Translations under genes and position numbers: made by a program
From: Cryptomeria japonica
Taxonomy: Eukaryota; Streptophyta; Pinopsida; Cupressales; Cupressaceae
DNA: 64,000 bases
NCBI RefSeq assembly: GCF_030272615.1
Contig: NC_081415.1
Span: 229,978,803-230,042,802, forward strand
Reading direction: 5' to 3'
In this document: one piece after another, positions 47,042-57,197 of the stretch
Numbering within the stretch: position 1 is the first letter of the stretch
Layout: every line of letters begins with the position of its first letter
Notes under the pieces: generated by a model
The model's database searches: none
The model's input: the letters and a program-made list of their open reading frames with translations, nothing else
What the model was told of the DNA's origin: nothing

Positions 47042-47834
47042 TGTTGGCAAATGCACACTCCAATGAGAAATTGTAGGTGATTGAAGGTATTGTCATTGAT
47101 GGCAACCTTGCAATCATGTGATACCGGAAGACAGACACAAGCATCGGTACTGACAGATCTACACCGACATATAGAACACCGACATCAAAAAGAAGAATAC
47201 CGACACCCTGGCCAACAACAATTTTGTATTAATGTATTTTGTAATTAATTGTAAAATCTTTTGCAAGCCGACATGGCAGATTGTAACATGACTCATATAT
47301 GTACGAGATCATTATAGATCATTTTGTAAGATGTATGATGTGAAATATGAATATAAGGTAGCAGACCTAATATGCGAATCGTTGGATAAGGGTTTATGTA
47401 TGTAGCAGAGCTTAAACTGGTACTGAATCTGGCATAACAGATGCTAATTTGAAGCAGTACAAGACATTGGATTAGTATAATCCATTTTTGTAAGTCAGTG
47501 TGACTTCCTTTGTAATTGAACAGTGAGCTCTAGGCACTTGGCCTTCCTGCATGTGCATGCCCCTATTGTAGCAGTAATATTCCCTTATTGGCCAGTAAGC
47601 GAATATTGTGGGTCACAAATCCCACCGAGGTTTTTCCCACACTAGGTTTCCTCATTAAAATATTGTGTTATGGTGTGTTTTTCATGTTGTGGTTGTTATT
47701 CTTATTTGCTGCATTATTTCTGGTTTATCGGTACACAGTTTTAATAAGCTTTGCATGTTATAAGTTAAGAAAATATTATTACCAGTCAGATACTGATTCA
47801 CCCCCCCCTCTCAGTATTTTTGGGAATCCTAACA
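47042..47834 (+). repeat. 5' LTR of element B (793 bp)
   Basis: TGTTGGCAAATGC...GGGAATCCTAACA. Contains tactgattcacccccccctc near 47791-47810. The frame at 47588-47926 lies in the LTR, also exists in the 3' LTR (53553-53825) and is not treated as a gene. Confidence 0.95.
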
Positions 47835-47836
47835 AT

Positions 47837-47847
47837 TGGTATCATAG
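47837..47847 (+). other. Primer binding site of element B
   Basis: TGGTATCATAG, a Met-tRNA-type site with changes, two bases after the LTR. Confidence 0.75.
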
Positions 47848-47905
47848 ATTGGTCCTCTATTTTCAAAAGCCTAACAACTTGAGGAAGATCTTGACACCGA
47901 TAGAG

Positions 47906-48950
47906 ATGGAAAACTCGAGAAAGTAATTGGAAACAACTCTTTTATACTATGATGCAGAAAAGGTGAAGAATATCAAACTTGAAGATGGTCTGAAGGCTAC
48001 TCAGGATATTATTCAAGCACTTAAAGAGAATTTTAATATTGCAAGGAACAAGAGGAGAGAACTTTGTGAAAAGATGCAATGATGAAGATGAAAAGGAAAC
48101 TCTTAATGATTTGGTAAACAAGCTAAGACAAGAAATCAATACAACAAAGAATGAGATGCAAGATATGACTATGAGGTTTTGTAAAAAAATTGAAGACAAA
48201 AAGAAGAATGAATAAGACTTGGTTAGAAGACTAAATGATAATGGAAATGAAAACACAAGACTCAGTCATGAAAATGATATGTTGAAGACAGATCTGATGC
48301 ATACACAAAATGACAGAACTGAACTCATGAGACAGAAAGGAATCTTGGAGAATGAACTGGCTGCTACAAATCAACACAAGGAGAAATTCAAGAAAAGTTC
48401 AGAAGAACTTGTTGACATGTTGATGAATCAAAAACCTAATGGTGATACAAATGGCCTTGGCTTTAAAATTGGTGAAAGCTCCGATACTGCAAACAATCAT
48501 GATCATAGCAAACTAGTAAGACAACCTAATGCTTACAAATTTAATGGGAAATTCTTTAACTATAACAAGTATGGTCATAGAGAAAATCAGTGTAGATCTA
48601 GAAATTATCAAAAGACTAATACACCCACCGGTCAGTGTTCTAAATGCAACAAAGTTGGTGATAATTCAGAAAATTGCAAATTGAATGTAAGATGTTATGT
48701 TTGTGGAAGATTTGGACACTTATCTAATCAATGCAAAACACATACTGACATAGGATATGAGAAAGTTATTCAGAAAAACAATGTGACTTGTTATGCTTGT
48801 AACAAGATTGGACATATTGCAAAATTTTGTAGAAGCAAGTCCCCACCGACAGATAACAAAGGTCATAGTTTGAAAGGTAAAGAAAAGGTTGAAGAGGTAA
48901 AGCAAGAATTCTTAAAAACAATGGATCAGAAAGTCAGATCAGAATGTTGA
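47906..48950 (+). pseudogene. Element B ORF1: gag-like coiled coil with zinc knuckles
   Basis: A probable start is the ATG at 47906 (MENSRK, then a stop). After frameshifts the reading continues in the frame of 48219-48950. From about 47930 to 48420 the protein is almost entirely coiled coil (K/E/N/L-rich). It ends in knuckles: FNYNKYGHRENQC (decayed), CSKCNKVGDNSENC (His to Asp), CYVCGRFGHLSNQC and CYACNKIGHIAKFC (both intact, about 48690-48830). I see no copia capsid motif (F-x-x-x-N-F/Y-x-x-W). It looks like a nucleocapsid half of Gag joined to a coiled coil; a role in packaging the element's RNA is inference. Confidence 0.75.
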
Positions 48951-49321
48951 TGGGAATACTCCTCCACCGACAGAACAGAGTAACACTCCACCGGCAGGAG
49001 ACTCATCATCTAACTGAAGGAAAATCCTTGAGGGTTTAGTAACAAAATGAAAAACATGTTATTATTCCCTCGGTTGATGGTGAGAAGTTGAAATTACTTC
49101 TATACCGGCAGATGAGTTAAGTTGTGACTTAACCAGCGAGCATTAAATGTGGTAGTTGGAGAAAATAACATTATAAAGTAAGTGTTTTGGCTCCTTTTTC
49201 ATTCACCGAGCATTCAAACCTTCGAGAGTGCGAAAATTCCCGAGCAAAGGCATCCTTAGCAAAAAAGTGAAGTAGTTCATCAAAGAATTCATCCTAAAGG
49301 TAGATTGAGGTATTTATAGCT

Positions 49322-52300
49322 ATGGCTTCTTCATCCACTCCTAAATTTATTACAAACCCTACTGTTGTTGAGGTTGTTAAGTTCCCTAGACCCGTATTCA
49401 AACTGGTTCCCAAAATAGCGAAAAAATATGATAGCATAGGTGCATTCTCTCAAATTCCTAAGGGAGTTGTATATGCTTAAGACCCTAGGATGTATATACA
49501 TTGTCATATAGAGGAATTAGGTGATGATGAGCTCAAAAATATGTATAGGACTATGATTTGTGATGAGTCTGGAAATATCAAGCCAGAACATAAGATACTG
49601 GAAACCCTAAGTTTTGCTGAAATCCTTAGTGTCCCGAATTTTCCCAAGGATATTATAAGGATTGTGCTAAGCAGGGTTCATGGTGAATTCTTCTGGTTGG
49701 ATTCAATTCATAAAATCACAAAGGAAGTCATTAAGGAAGTAATAGACTTACCTTCCACTGGTAGCAGACCTGACAAAACAAAGAAGGTCTCAAATGACAC
49801 GGTGATAAACCTAACTGGTGCAACATTTGACAAAAGGTCTCTAAGGGTAAATGACGTAAAAGACATCAATGTCAGATTTATTAGTATGATCTTAGGTTAC
49901 AAAGCTACACATGAAAATAGGTTGAACTTAGTTTCTAGCCTATGTACTAAAAGTGCTTATGACATGGTTAATGACAATGCTAGAATAGATGTATGTGAAT
50001 GGCTCAAAGATGAATTGATAGAAAATCTAGGGAAAATTAAAGGAGATGAGAAAGGAACATTCAGATTTGGAAATTTGCTTGTTTGTCTAATGTTGTACAT
50101 AACTAAACAAGTACCCGGTATTGGTCCAAGAGATTTTGGCCTTGATATTCCGGTAGGAAAGCAACTATTGGATCTATTGAGCAATATGGGAGAAAACCGG
50201 GAGAAAAACTTAAATGAATATTTTCAAGCACTGAAGGCTCGAATGAAAACTAGAGTAAGACTGTCACAAGCTATTGTGGACAAATATCAAAAAGAAATTT
50301 GTTTTATAATCAAGAAAGATGAAATTTGGATGGAGGCAGTTGTCCCTAGAACTATCTGGGTAACTGAAATGGGCTATGAGACAGATGACAATATTATTGA
50401 AACTTATGCAAAAGCCCTCCTTGAAGCACCAAAGGAACCCACTGAGAAAGTTTTTGGAAATGCTAAAACAATTGAGTGGAATTGAGTCTAGGAAAAGGGT
50501 TAAGAAGGTCGAAGAAACAGTAAGAAAAGGAACCCAGCAGGCAAAAGCAATTAAAAAAGATGTTTTGAAGCAAACTGGTATAAAGGAAAGTGAGTTGGAA
50601 GGACTTCAATCGGAAACTCATCTTTCACCAGTTGGAACTTCCTCTGAGAGTGATATACCGATGATATTTAAAAGGGTAGAAAGGAAAAGAAAACCCTCAT
50701 CGGTACCCTCGCCTGCACCCAAGAGAACTAGACAAAAACAACAGGCAGTTAGGCCTCCGATAAAGAAAATGAGTCCAAAGAAAAAGAAGGTAAAACAGGA
50801 TATTGCTCCACTGGATAAACTCTTGAGCAAAATAACTGAAGATGGAAAATTGAAAAACATCAGCAAAATATACAACACACTATCTGCAGATGACAAGGAA
50901 AGCATAGAGAACAATGTAATTTTACACTTAGATATTTATAAGAAATTTTTGATGAAAATTGTTGATGAAATACCAAATGATCTGTATAGGAGATTAGAAG
51001 CTAGAAGGTTAGCCATCATTGAGCTGGACAAGAAAATCAATATTGAGAAGTTACTTGTAGTACATCTAGTCAACTCAACTGATGAAATAGATAAACTTAT
51101 CAGTGAAGCAAACCAGATAGTATTCTCCACTGCTCACCGACATGTAGCACGGATGGCTGGCAGAGTAAAAGAAGTCTCTAAGGAAACAACAGATGCATGG
51201 GATATATTATTTGTGGAAAAAGAAAAACAAGAAGAATTACAGACCAGAGACTATTAAAGTATATCAAAAGGACATGCATAAGGGGAAAGGTAAGGTAGGT
51301 GGTCCTCCAAGCCTTAAAATAACTGATATTGTACCCCCACCTCCTTTAGATAATCCACCGATAGATACCACTAATAGTCAACTGGCTACTAAGAGTATGG
51401 AGACTCCATTAGAGGATACAAATCCCTAGTTTGAAGTTTTGTACACTGTGAATATAGATACTCAAGAAGTAAATGTTGTGGTTGATAGAGAAACCACTAA
51501 GGAAAAGAAGACAAATGTGACTACTGAGTCACCGGCTGCGGATGTTGAGGTTGAGGTAAATGAAACTGTAAATTTAAACACAGAAAAACCTACTCAGGTA
51601 GAGCAACCGATAGAGGATACCACTGGTAAACCATTAGAGAAACCGATAGATACAACTGATAAACAGTTAGGAGAGCCAACAATGGACAATGTAGAGGTAC
51701 AAACAGAGAAACCAGAAGTACATACAAAGGCTATACTTGAGAAACTGACTGTTGAGAGCTCAGAAAAACCTTCTAAGACATAGATGGAGAAACATGAACC
51801 GAAACAGGTTGAGACATAGGTTCAGACAGAAATAGTGCCACCGACTAAAAATGAAAAGCCCAAACCTTTACTTATAGAAATGCAAACACAGACTGACCTA
51901 CCAGAGGTCAAATCAAACAAGGTGATTACTACAACCGGTATTACAGATATTGTAAGAACAGTTGGGCAGACATCTGGTACTTCTATAGCAAAATTCAGAC
52001 CTAAAAATGTTATAGAGGTTTTATTGGATTCAATAAAGAAGATCACAGAATGTAACACACAAGCCTATAAAGCTATTGATGACACCATCCCTATTCTTAA
52101 ATTGATAGCACCAAAGTGCATTATGGATAACAAGGATTCTTTAGGTCAACTAGACATATTGTCTAAGTTCATCACTGACAACATTCTGACGATTGATCAA
52201 ATAAATGAAGATACATTCAAGGAAAGAATGATTAATAAAAAAGAGAAATTCTTTGAGGAAATTGTGAAGAAGAATAAGGAGAAAATGGACACCTTATTAC

Positions 52301-52749
52301 TGAAACTTGGAGAGATAATTTTTGACTTCAAGAAACTGTATAGATATTCTTGTAAAACAAATATTTTAACAGAAGATCTAGACAAGGAAATCAACAAAGC
52401 ACAAGATAAGATTAACAATATTGCTGACAATCTGATAGGTACATCAGATCCATTTTTGGAAATAGAGAAGAATATTGCCGATCTAGAAGAGAAAATTAAG
52501 AAGTTTGAGAAGGACAAAGAGAGAATAAAGAATAAAGCAAAGGACTTTAAAATGTAGACTTGGTCCCAAACTAGATTATCTCATTTCTTTGAGAAAAGAA
52601 ATATTTGAGGCTCTAGTTCTTGGACTGAAGACATTGGAAGAGAAAATGCACATACTCACCGGTACAGTGCAGAGAACTCAAGAGGCACTAAAAGACAACA
52701 AATCTTTCAGTAATGGTTTAAATTTAGTTTTGACGGATATTTTTTAGAT
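49322..52749 (+). pseudogene. Element B ORF2: about 1,140-codon protein of unknown function
   Basis: Likely start ATG 49322 (MASSSTPKFITN). Globular N-terminal part to about 50480: LETLSFAEILSVPNFPKDII, VHGEFFWLDSIHKITKEVIK, KGTFRFGNLLVCLMLYITKQ, CFIIKKDEIWMEAVVPRT. Then a basic, nuclear-signal-like stretch (about 50680-50800: RKRKP, KRTRQKQ, SPKKKKVKQ), a helical part, a proline/acid-rich repeat linker (about 51310-51830) and a long coiled coil to 52749. It is broken by TAA 49478, TGA 50483, frameshifts near 50480, 51220 and 52550, and stops at 51427, 51781 and 51817. No enzyme motif recognised. It may belong to the plant retroelement/transposon-associated proteins, but I cannot name a family. 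Confidence 0.7.
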
Positions 52750-52996
52750 TGTAACCCACTGGTTACAAGAATCCAGGCAGGACTCCACTGACAATAAATG
52801 ACAACCTTTGTCATTGATGTCAAAGGGGGAGTAGTAGAGATGAGAAAAATCCAAAAGTAGAGATCATCTGCTCAGGGGGAGCACACATCTGGTACAATTT
52901 TAGGTATAGTTTTTGGCAAGATTTTTGGACTTTAATTTTTGGATACATTCTTGAATTTTTCTCATGAGTGTTGCCATCAATGCCAAAGGGGGAGAT
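52750..52996 (+). other. Element B 3' untranslated region and polypurine tract
   Basis: Non-coding, with gggggag tracts at about 52825, 52875 and 52987-52994; the last abuts the 3' LTR. Confidence 0.8.
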
Positions 52997-53786
52997 TGTT
53001 GGCAAGTGCCACTCCAATGAGAAATTGTAGGTGATTGAAGGTATTTTCATTGATGGAAACCTTGCAATCATGTGATACTGGCAGGCAGACATAGGCACTG
53101 ACACCAGTAGACTCTACACCGACATATAGAACACCGACATCAAAAAGAAGAATACCGACACCCTGACCGACAACAATTTTGTATTAATGTATTTTGTAAT
53201 TAATTATAAAATCTTTTTTAAGCCGACATGATGGATTGTAACATGACTCATATATGTATGAGATCATTGTAGATCATTTTGTAAGATGTATGATGTGAAA
53301 TATGAATAGAAAGTAGCAGACCTAATATGCAAATTGCTGGATAAGGGTTTAGCAGAGCTTAAACCGGTACTAAATATGGCATAACATATGCTAATCTGAA
53401 GTAGTACAAGACATTGGATTAGTATAATCCTTTTTTGTAAGTCAGTGTGACTTCCTTTGTAATTGAACAGTGAGCTCTAGGCAGTTGGCCTTCCTGCATG
53501 TGCATGCCCCTATTGTAGCAGTAATATTCCCTTATTGGCCAGTAAGTGAATATTGTGGGTCACAAATCCCACCGAGGTTTTTCCCACACCGTGTTTCCTC
53601 GTTAAAATATTGTGTTATGGTGTGCTTTTCATGTTGTGGTTGTTATTCTTGTTTGCTGCATTATTTATGGTTTACTGGTACACAATTTTAATAAGCTTTG
53701 CATGTTATAAGTTAAGAAAATATTATTACCGACCAGATACTGATTCACCCCCCCCCCCCTCTCAGTATCTTTGGGAATTTTTAACA
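52997..53786 (+). repeat. 3' LTR of element B (790 bp)
   Basis: TGTTGGCAAGTGCC...TTTTTAACA. Matches 47042-47834 with scattered differences and a longer C run (53747-53759). Confidence 0.95.
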
Positions 53787-54580
53787 TTGAGTGTGTGGTT
53801 ACCTAACCGGGGAATGGATCTATAGTTTGTGTAGAAGAAGATTGAAGCTTAAAAGGATCTGATCAAGCAAATGTAGTGCTATTTAGATAGATCAAGAAAA
53901 CTTGTTGTTTTCTAACAATTACATCATAATTGAAATCCCCTAACCGGGTAAGCTCTAACAAGATTGGTTACTTCTTAAATCCTCTAACAAGGTGGTCCAT
54001 TAGCTTGGATTCTCAAACCCTCTACCGAGGTTACTCCTAACAAGGTGTTTTCTTTTCATCAAGGCATTTTGTAAGTCCCTTAATCGAGTGATTCCTAACA
54101 GAATCAGTTCTTAACAAGACTTATTGTAAAAGCTTTAACAGGCTTGGCTCCTAATAAGGCAAACTTCAGAAGAGTTCAGATAGCTATCCTTGTGAGTCTC
54201 ATCTCACCATGGTTTTTACCTATTTGGGTTTGCCATGTATAAACATTTGTGTCAAGTGGTGAATGTTTTTGTGGTTATGATCTTATTTATTGATTTGATT
54301 AACTTTTGATAAGGCATGATAACTAGAAGCATTGAGAGATGAAGTATGTTGAGATATGATTAAGAATTTTGTTTACAAGATTGAAGTTGTTTACTGTTAA
54401 GTTGTTACAATAGTTAACTGGTTGATGTTGAGTATTCTTATGAGTATTGATCTTGATAGCGAAAGTTTACTTTGTGAGTTTGAATTTGAGATTGGGAAGT
54501 TTGTATCAGTTTTTCAGTTTACTGACTCACTCTCCCCTCTCAACAATCTATCAAAAACTTATTCTTTCATCATACCATCA
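53787..54580 (+). repeat. 3' LTR of copia A, second part
   Basis: It resumes after the second copy of TTGAG (53787-53791) and ends CATACCATCA at 54580. The C-run motif near its end is mutated (ctgactcactctcccctct, 54522-54540). Confidence 0.95.
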
Positions 54581-54585
54581 TACAT

Positions 54586-55179
54586 ATCATATCCAGCAGT
54601 CATGTCCACTATCATATCAATGTTGGGAAATGGAAAATCGTCTTTCGGACATGCTTTGTTGAGATCCCTGAAGTTTGTGCAAACCCTAATAGATTTGTTT
54701 GCCTTTGATACAGGTACTATGTTTGATATCCATTCTGCATAGTCTATAGCTCTGATGAATCTTGCTTTGAGCAGATTTTTGAGTTCAACCTTGACTAGCA
54801 GTGCCACATGAGGATGCATCTTAGGCAGTTTTTGCTTGATTGGTTTAACTCCTGGTGCAATAGAGAGATGATGCATGATGAGATTAGGATCTAGGCCTAG
54901 CATATCACAGTATGTCCATGCAAAGTTTATCTTCTTCTCTGAAAAGAGGTTGCTGAAATCTTTTAACTCCTTTGCTGACAGTGATTGAGCTAAATGGATG
55001 ATATGTGGTGTCTCTTGACTTCCAATATTCATTGGTTGAGTTGGTTCAATCAATACTGAAGACCTTTCTTGGAAGTGACTTGGCAACATATCAAGTATCT
55101 CACCCTCAGGTGCCTCAGAGAGGATTTCACCCTTACGTACATCCTTTATTTTTACTTTTCTTTGTTTTGACACCGCCAC
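54586..55179 (-). pseudogene. Tat reverse transcriptase, N-terminal part
   Basis: On the minus strand the protease-RT linker is followed by DPNLIMHHLSIAPGVKPIKQ, KLPKMHPHVALLVKVELKNL and IRVCTNFRDLNKACPKDDF, all typical of the gypsy RT N-terminus. It stops at the copia A insertion (54585) and continues at 40453. The frame is open throughout this piece and overlaps the previous ORF by 28 bases because of a frameshift. Confidence 0.95.
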
Positions 55180-56182
55180 AGTGTGGTTTTCGCCATCAAA
55201 ACTTTTATTTTTCTTTTTAATTTTACAACTGCGATCTTGATGTCTGTTTCAGTCATCTTCTTGCCATGGTTACTGATGAAAGAGCCCATTGGTTTAACTA
55301 CATTCAGATAAAAGGCTAGGGTATGGTTGTCAAAGAAGACTGGTAGGTTCACGGGTTGGCTTTGGAGCGTAAGGTCAATCAATTCGGGATGGACAAGCAT
55401 TAGAGATCCGACAAGTTCAAGGAAGTTAACAGTAATGTCATAATTGCTTCCGACTGCTAAGTTGAAGCCTAGAAGATTGAGTTGATTTAGACCATTTAGC
55501 CTAGGAAGAGTAGTAACAAGGTTATCAAAATCCACATCAGTGTTGTGAAGAACCAACCCGAACGAAATACCACCAGACACGTCTACCACCTAATTTTGGA
55601 CTACAAGTTGAGACATACCAACTTTGTCAGACAATGGTTCAATATTAAACATATAGACATAGTTTATTTCAGAGTCATAGGAGGAAGCATTTGAGTCTTC
55701 ATCAGTTGATTAAACATCAAAAATTTGATTTGTATAGGTATGGATAACATCAATGTAAACATATTTATTGCTACAGGTTCCTTCTAGATCTGGTTCTTCA
55801 ATGTCTTGTAGCTGACATAATTGCTTAGAGGGTTTTTGTCTGCATGTCCATTCAAGCTCCTTGGGACTCATGACAGGACCTTCTTGGCTAGCTTCTAACT
55901 CCTCAGTTGTGTTTACATACCTAACTTGTCTAGATCCATGGGAAGATATATTCTATGAGTGATTTTCTTGTGTTGGTCCTTGTCTAGATTCACACTCATA
56001 GGCCTCTTGTCTTTACAGTCTGACCTCTTCTAATTCCCGCTGTAGTCTTCTATGTGTTGTTTCTTCTGCTTCATCTATAAGCTAAGCAAACTCTTCATGA
56101 TTCTCTTTTGTAGAAGCATCTGAGAATGGTTGAGGTCCCCATTCATACTCATTTGAATCTGTTACTGAGTCAGTCTCTGACA
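55152..56182 (-). pseudogene. ORF upstream of the Tat reverse transcriptase (no recognisable gag)
   Basis: On the minus strand a start at 56182 gives MSETDSVTDSNEYEWGPQPF, then an acidic helical stretch with stops near 56080 and 56010. It continues to a 145-residue open piece (55589-55152) containing VVDVSGGISFGLVLHNTDVD and VHPELIDLTLQSQPVNLP, the place where a protease should lie. I see no clear DTG/DSG active site and no zinc knuckle or capsid motif. It is either a pol-leading protein of a gag-less element, or gag was replaced. The AT-rich leader above it contains aaaccctaaaccctt, common in plant 5' leaders. Confidence 0.6.
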
Positions 56183-56512
56183 TCAATCCAGTATGTTGTT
56201 AGTATTTTGAGTGTTGAGATTTTCTCCTTTCAATCTATTTCAATCAACAAGGTTTCAGTGTTTCATTTGCCTCTGAGGGTTATTTTTCTAAGGGTTTAGG
56301 GTTTTGCAATTTAATTTTTTTATCTTGTAAGCCTTGCGTTTATATTTCCTTGTTACACTTTTCCACTTAAGTGGAAGGGTCGGTCTGTCCTTAGAAAGGG
56401 GGTCCCTTTTTAAGGTCTTTGCTTAGGCGGGTTATAACATTTTATTTGTCTTATCCCCCTTTTCCTAAGTTTTATATCGCTTTTATTTGTCTGTCGAGTT
56501 TCATATTCAGTT
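56183..56512 (-). promoter_or_regulatory. Presumed leader and promoter of the minus-strand pol
   Basis: On the minus strand a TATA-like gcgatataaaac lies near 56470-56480 and the leader (ctaaaccctt near 56295) ends at the ATG at 56182. No primer binding site could be recognised, which is odd for a retroelement 5' end. Confidence 0.35.
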
Positions 56513-57030
56513 GATCCAATGATGCATGTTGCTTCACAATGCAAAGAAGAATGAGAGTTATCTTTCGCAAAGCAATGAAAAGGTGGTGGGTCCAAGCAAG
56601 TAAGCGGCTCCCAAGGTAAAGGTCGAGCATCTTGCGGTTGATCCAACGAAGCGCATTGTTTCGCAATGCAAAGGTGCAAGATGGTTACCCTTCATGAAGC
56701 AATGAAAAGGGTACGTATGGGAAAGGCAAGCTAAAGACATACCATCTCCAAGGTGATCTAACAACGGACGTTGTTTCACAATGCAAAGAAGCATGATGGT
56801 GACCCTTCATGAAAAAAGTGAAAAGGTGGTGGGCCCGACAGGTAAACGGCTCCCGAGTTAAAGTCCAAGCATCTTCGACGTAATCTAACGATAGGCACTA
56901 TTTTGTGATGTGAAGGTGCACAAAGTTTACTCCTCGTGAAACAGTGAAAAGGAGTTGGCTGTTACGTGGCAGATTAGGTGGCAAGACAGCTAGATATGAG
57001 GATGAAACAAAGGGTGATCTAGCAACAAGA
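56513..57030 (+). repeat. Tandem repeats of 115-134 bp between divergent ORFs
   Basis: Units begin with gatc(c/t)aa at 56513, 56640, 56755, 56882 (atctaac) and 57016 (partial). Each carries cacaatgcaaag(a/g) or a decayed form, then an aa(a/g)(c/t)a(a/g)tgaaaagg block, and some carry ggcccgaca/cggctcccaagg. The copies have diverged considerably. Short frames on the minus strand here (56410-56794) come from the repeat and are not genes. Confidence 0.8.
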
Positions 57031-57170
57031 CGCGTGGCTCCAAATAGATTTTAAGTTGGTTCGTTCGATAAAGTGGCAATGTTGATGAAATCCATGGTTT
57101 AGTGAGACACGTGGAGGTTCAGATGTGGAGCTCGACAGATTTCTTGAGCTAATGAGTGACGGACACGTGG
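56960..57170 (+). promoter_or_regulatory. Cluster of ACGTGG / CACGTGG motifs upstream of ORFX
   Basis: ACGTGG at 56964-56969, CGCGTGG at 57031-57037, CACGTGG at 57108-57114 and 57164-57170, the last two within GACACGTGGAG. These are ACGT-core (G-box/ABRE-like) sites known to bind plant bZIP/bHLH factors. Their grouping just before ORFX suggests an enhancer; that is inference. Confidence 0.5.
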
Positions 57171-57197
57171 AGATATTTGCTGGAAGTTTGTAGATGA

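Larger units (their letters stand above)
47042..53786 (+). mobile_element. Element B: non-autonomous LTR retrotransposon without pol
   Basis: LTRs are 47042-47834 and 52997-53786, and the target duplication TTGAG is at 47037-47041 and 53787-53791. A Met-tRNA-like primer site (TGGTATCATAG) starts at 47837, and a purine tract aaagggggagat is at 52985-52996. Internally there are only two degenerate ORFs, a coiled-coil/zinc-knuckle gag-like one (47906-48950) and a long unknown one (49322-52749). I searched for protease DSG/DTG, integrase, RT YxDD and RNase H blocks and found none. The LTR-end motif ctgattcaccccccc is shared with copia A, suggesting movement by copia enzymes. Confidence 0.9.
40454..54580 (+). 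mobile_element. Copia A: Ty1/copia element inserted in the Tat reverse transcriptase
   Basis: LTRs are 40454-41884 and 46404-54580, the second split by element B (47042-53786). The duplication TACAT is at 40449-40453 and 54581-54585. Without element B and its duplication it is about 7.4 kb. Gene order is gag, protease, integrase, reverse transcriptase, RNase H, which defines Ty1/copia. The primer site TGGTATTAGGGCC follows the 5' LTR, and a purine tract (ccaaaggaggagat) precedes the 3' LTR. I do not assign the lineage. Confidence 0.95.
34340..56182 (-). mobile_element. Tat-like Ty3/gypsy element, minus strand, split by nested copia elements
   Basis: Read on the minus strand: an N-terminal ORF (56182-55152), reverse transcriptase (55179-54586, then 40453-40052), RNase H and a second RNase H-like region (about 39540-39000), integrase (38730-37625), a long repeat-bearing 3' untranslated region (37620-35458), polypurine tract (35457-35444) and LTR (35443 to about 34340). 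The RT sequence stops at 54586 and resumes at 40453, exactly where copia A is flanked by its TACAT duplication. No gag is visible and no matching 5' LTR was found at the right end. Confidence 0.8.

Noticed and set aside
47588-47926. 112-residue frame with a hydrophobic segment at the end of the element B 5' LTR
   Set aside because: Also present in the 3' LTR (53553-53825), runs over the C run and primer site, and is LTR sequence.
50618-50914. Minus-strand frames opposite element B ORF2 and other pol regions
   Set aside because: Antisense shadows of the better supported plus-strand protein.
56410-56794. Minus-strand frames with repeated HCE/CIVKQ-like sequence
   Set aside because: They are translations of the 115-134 bp tandem repeats.
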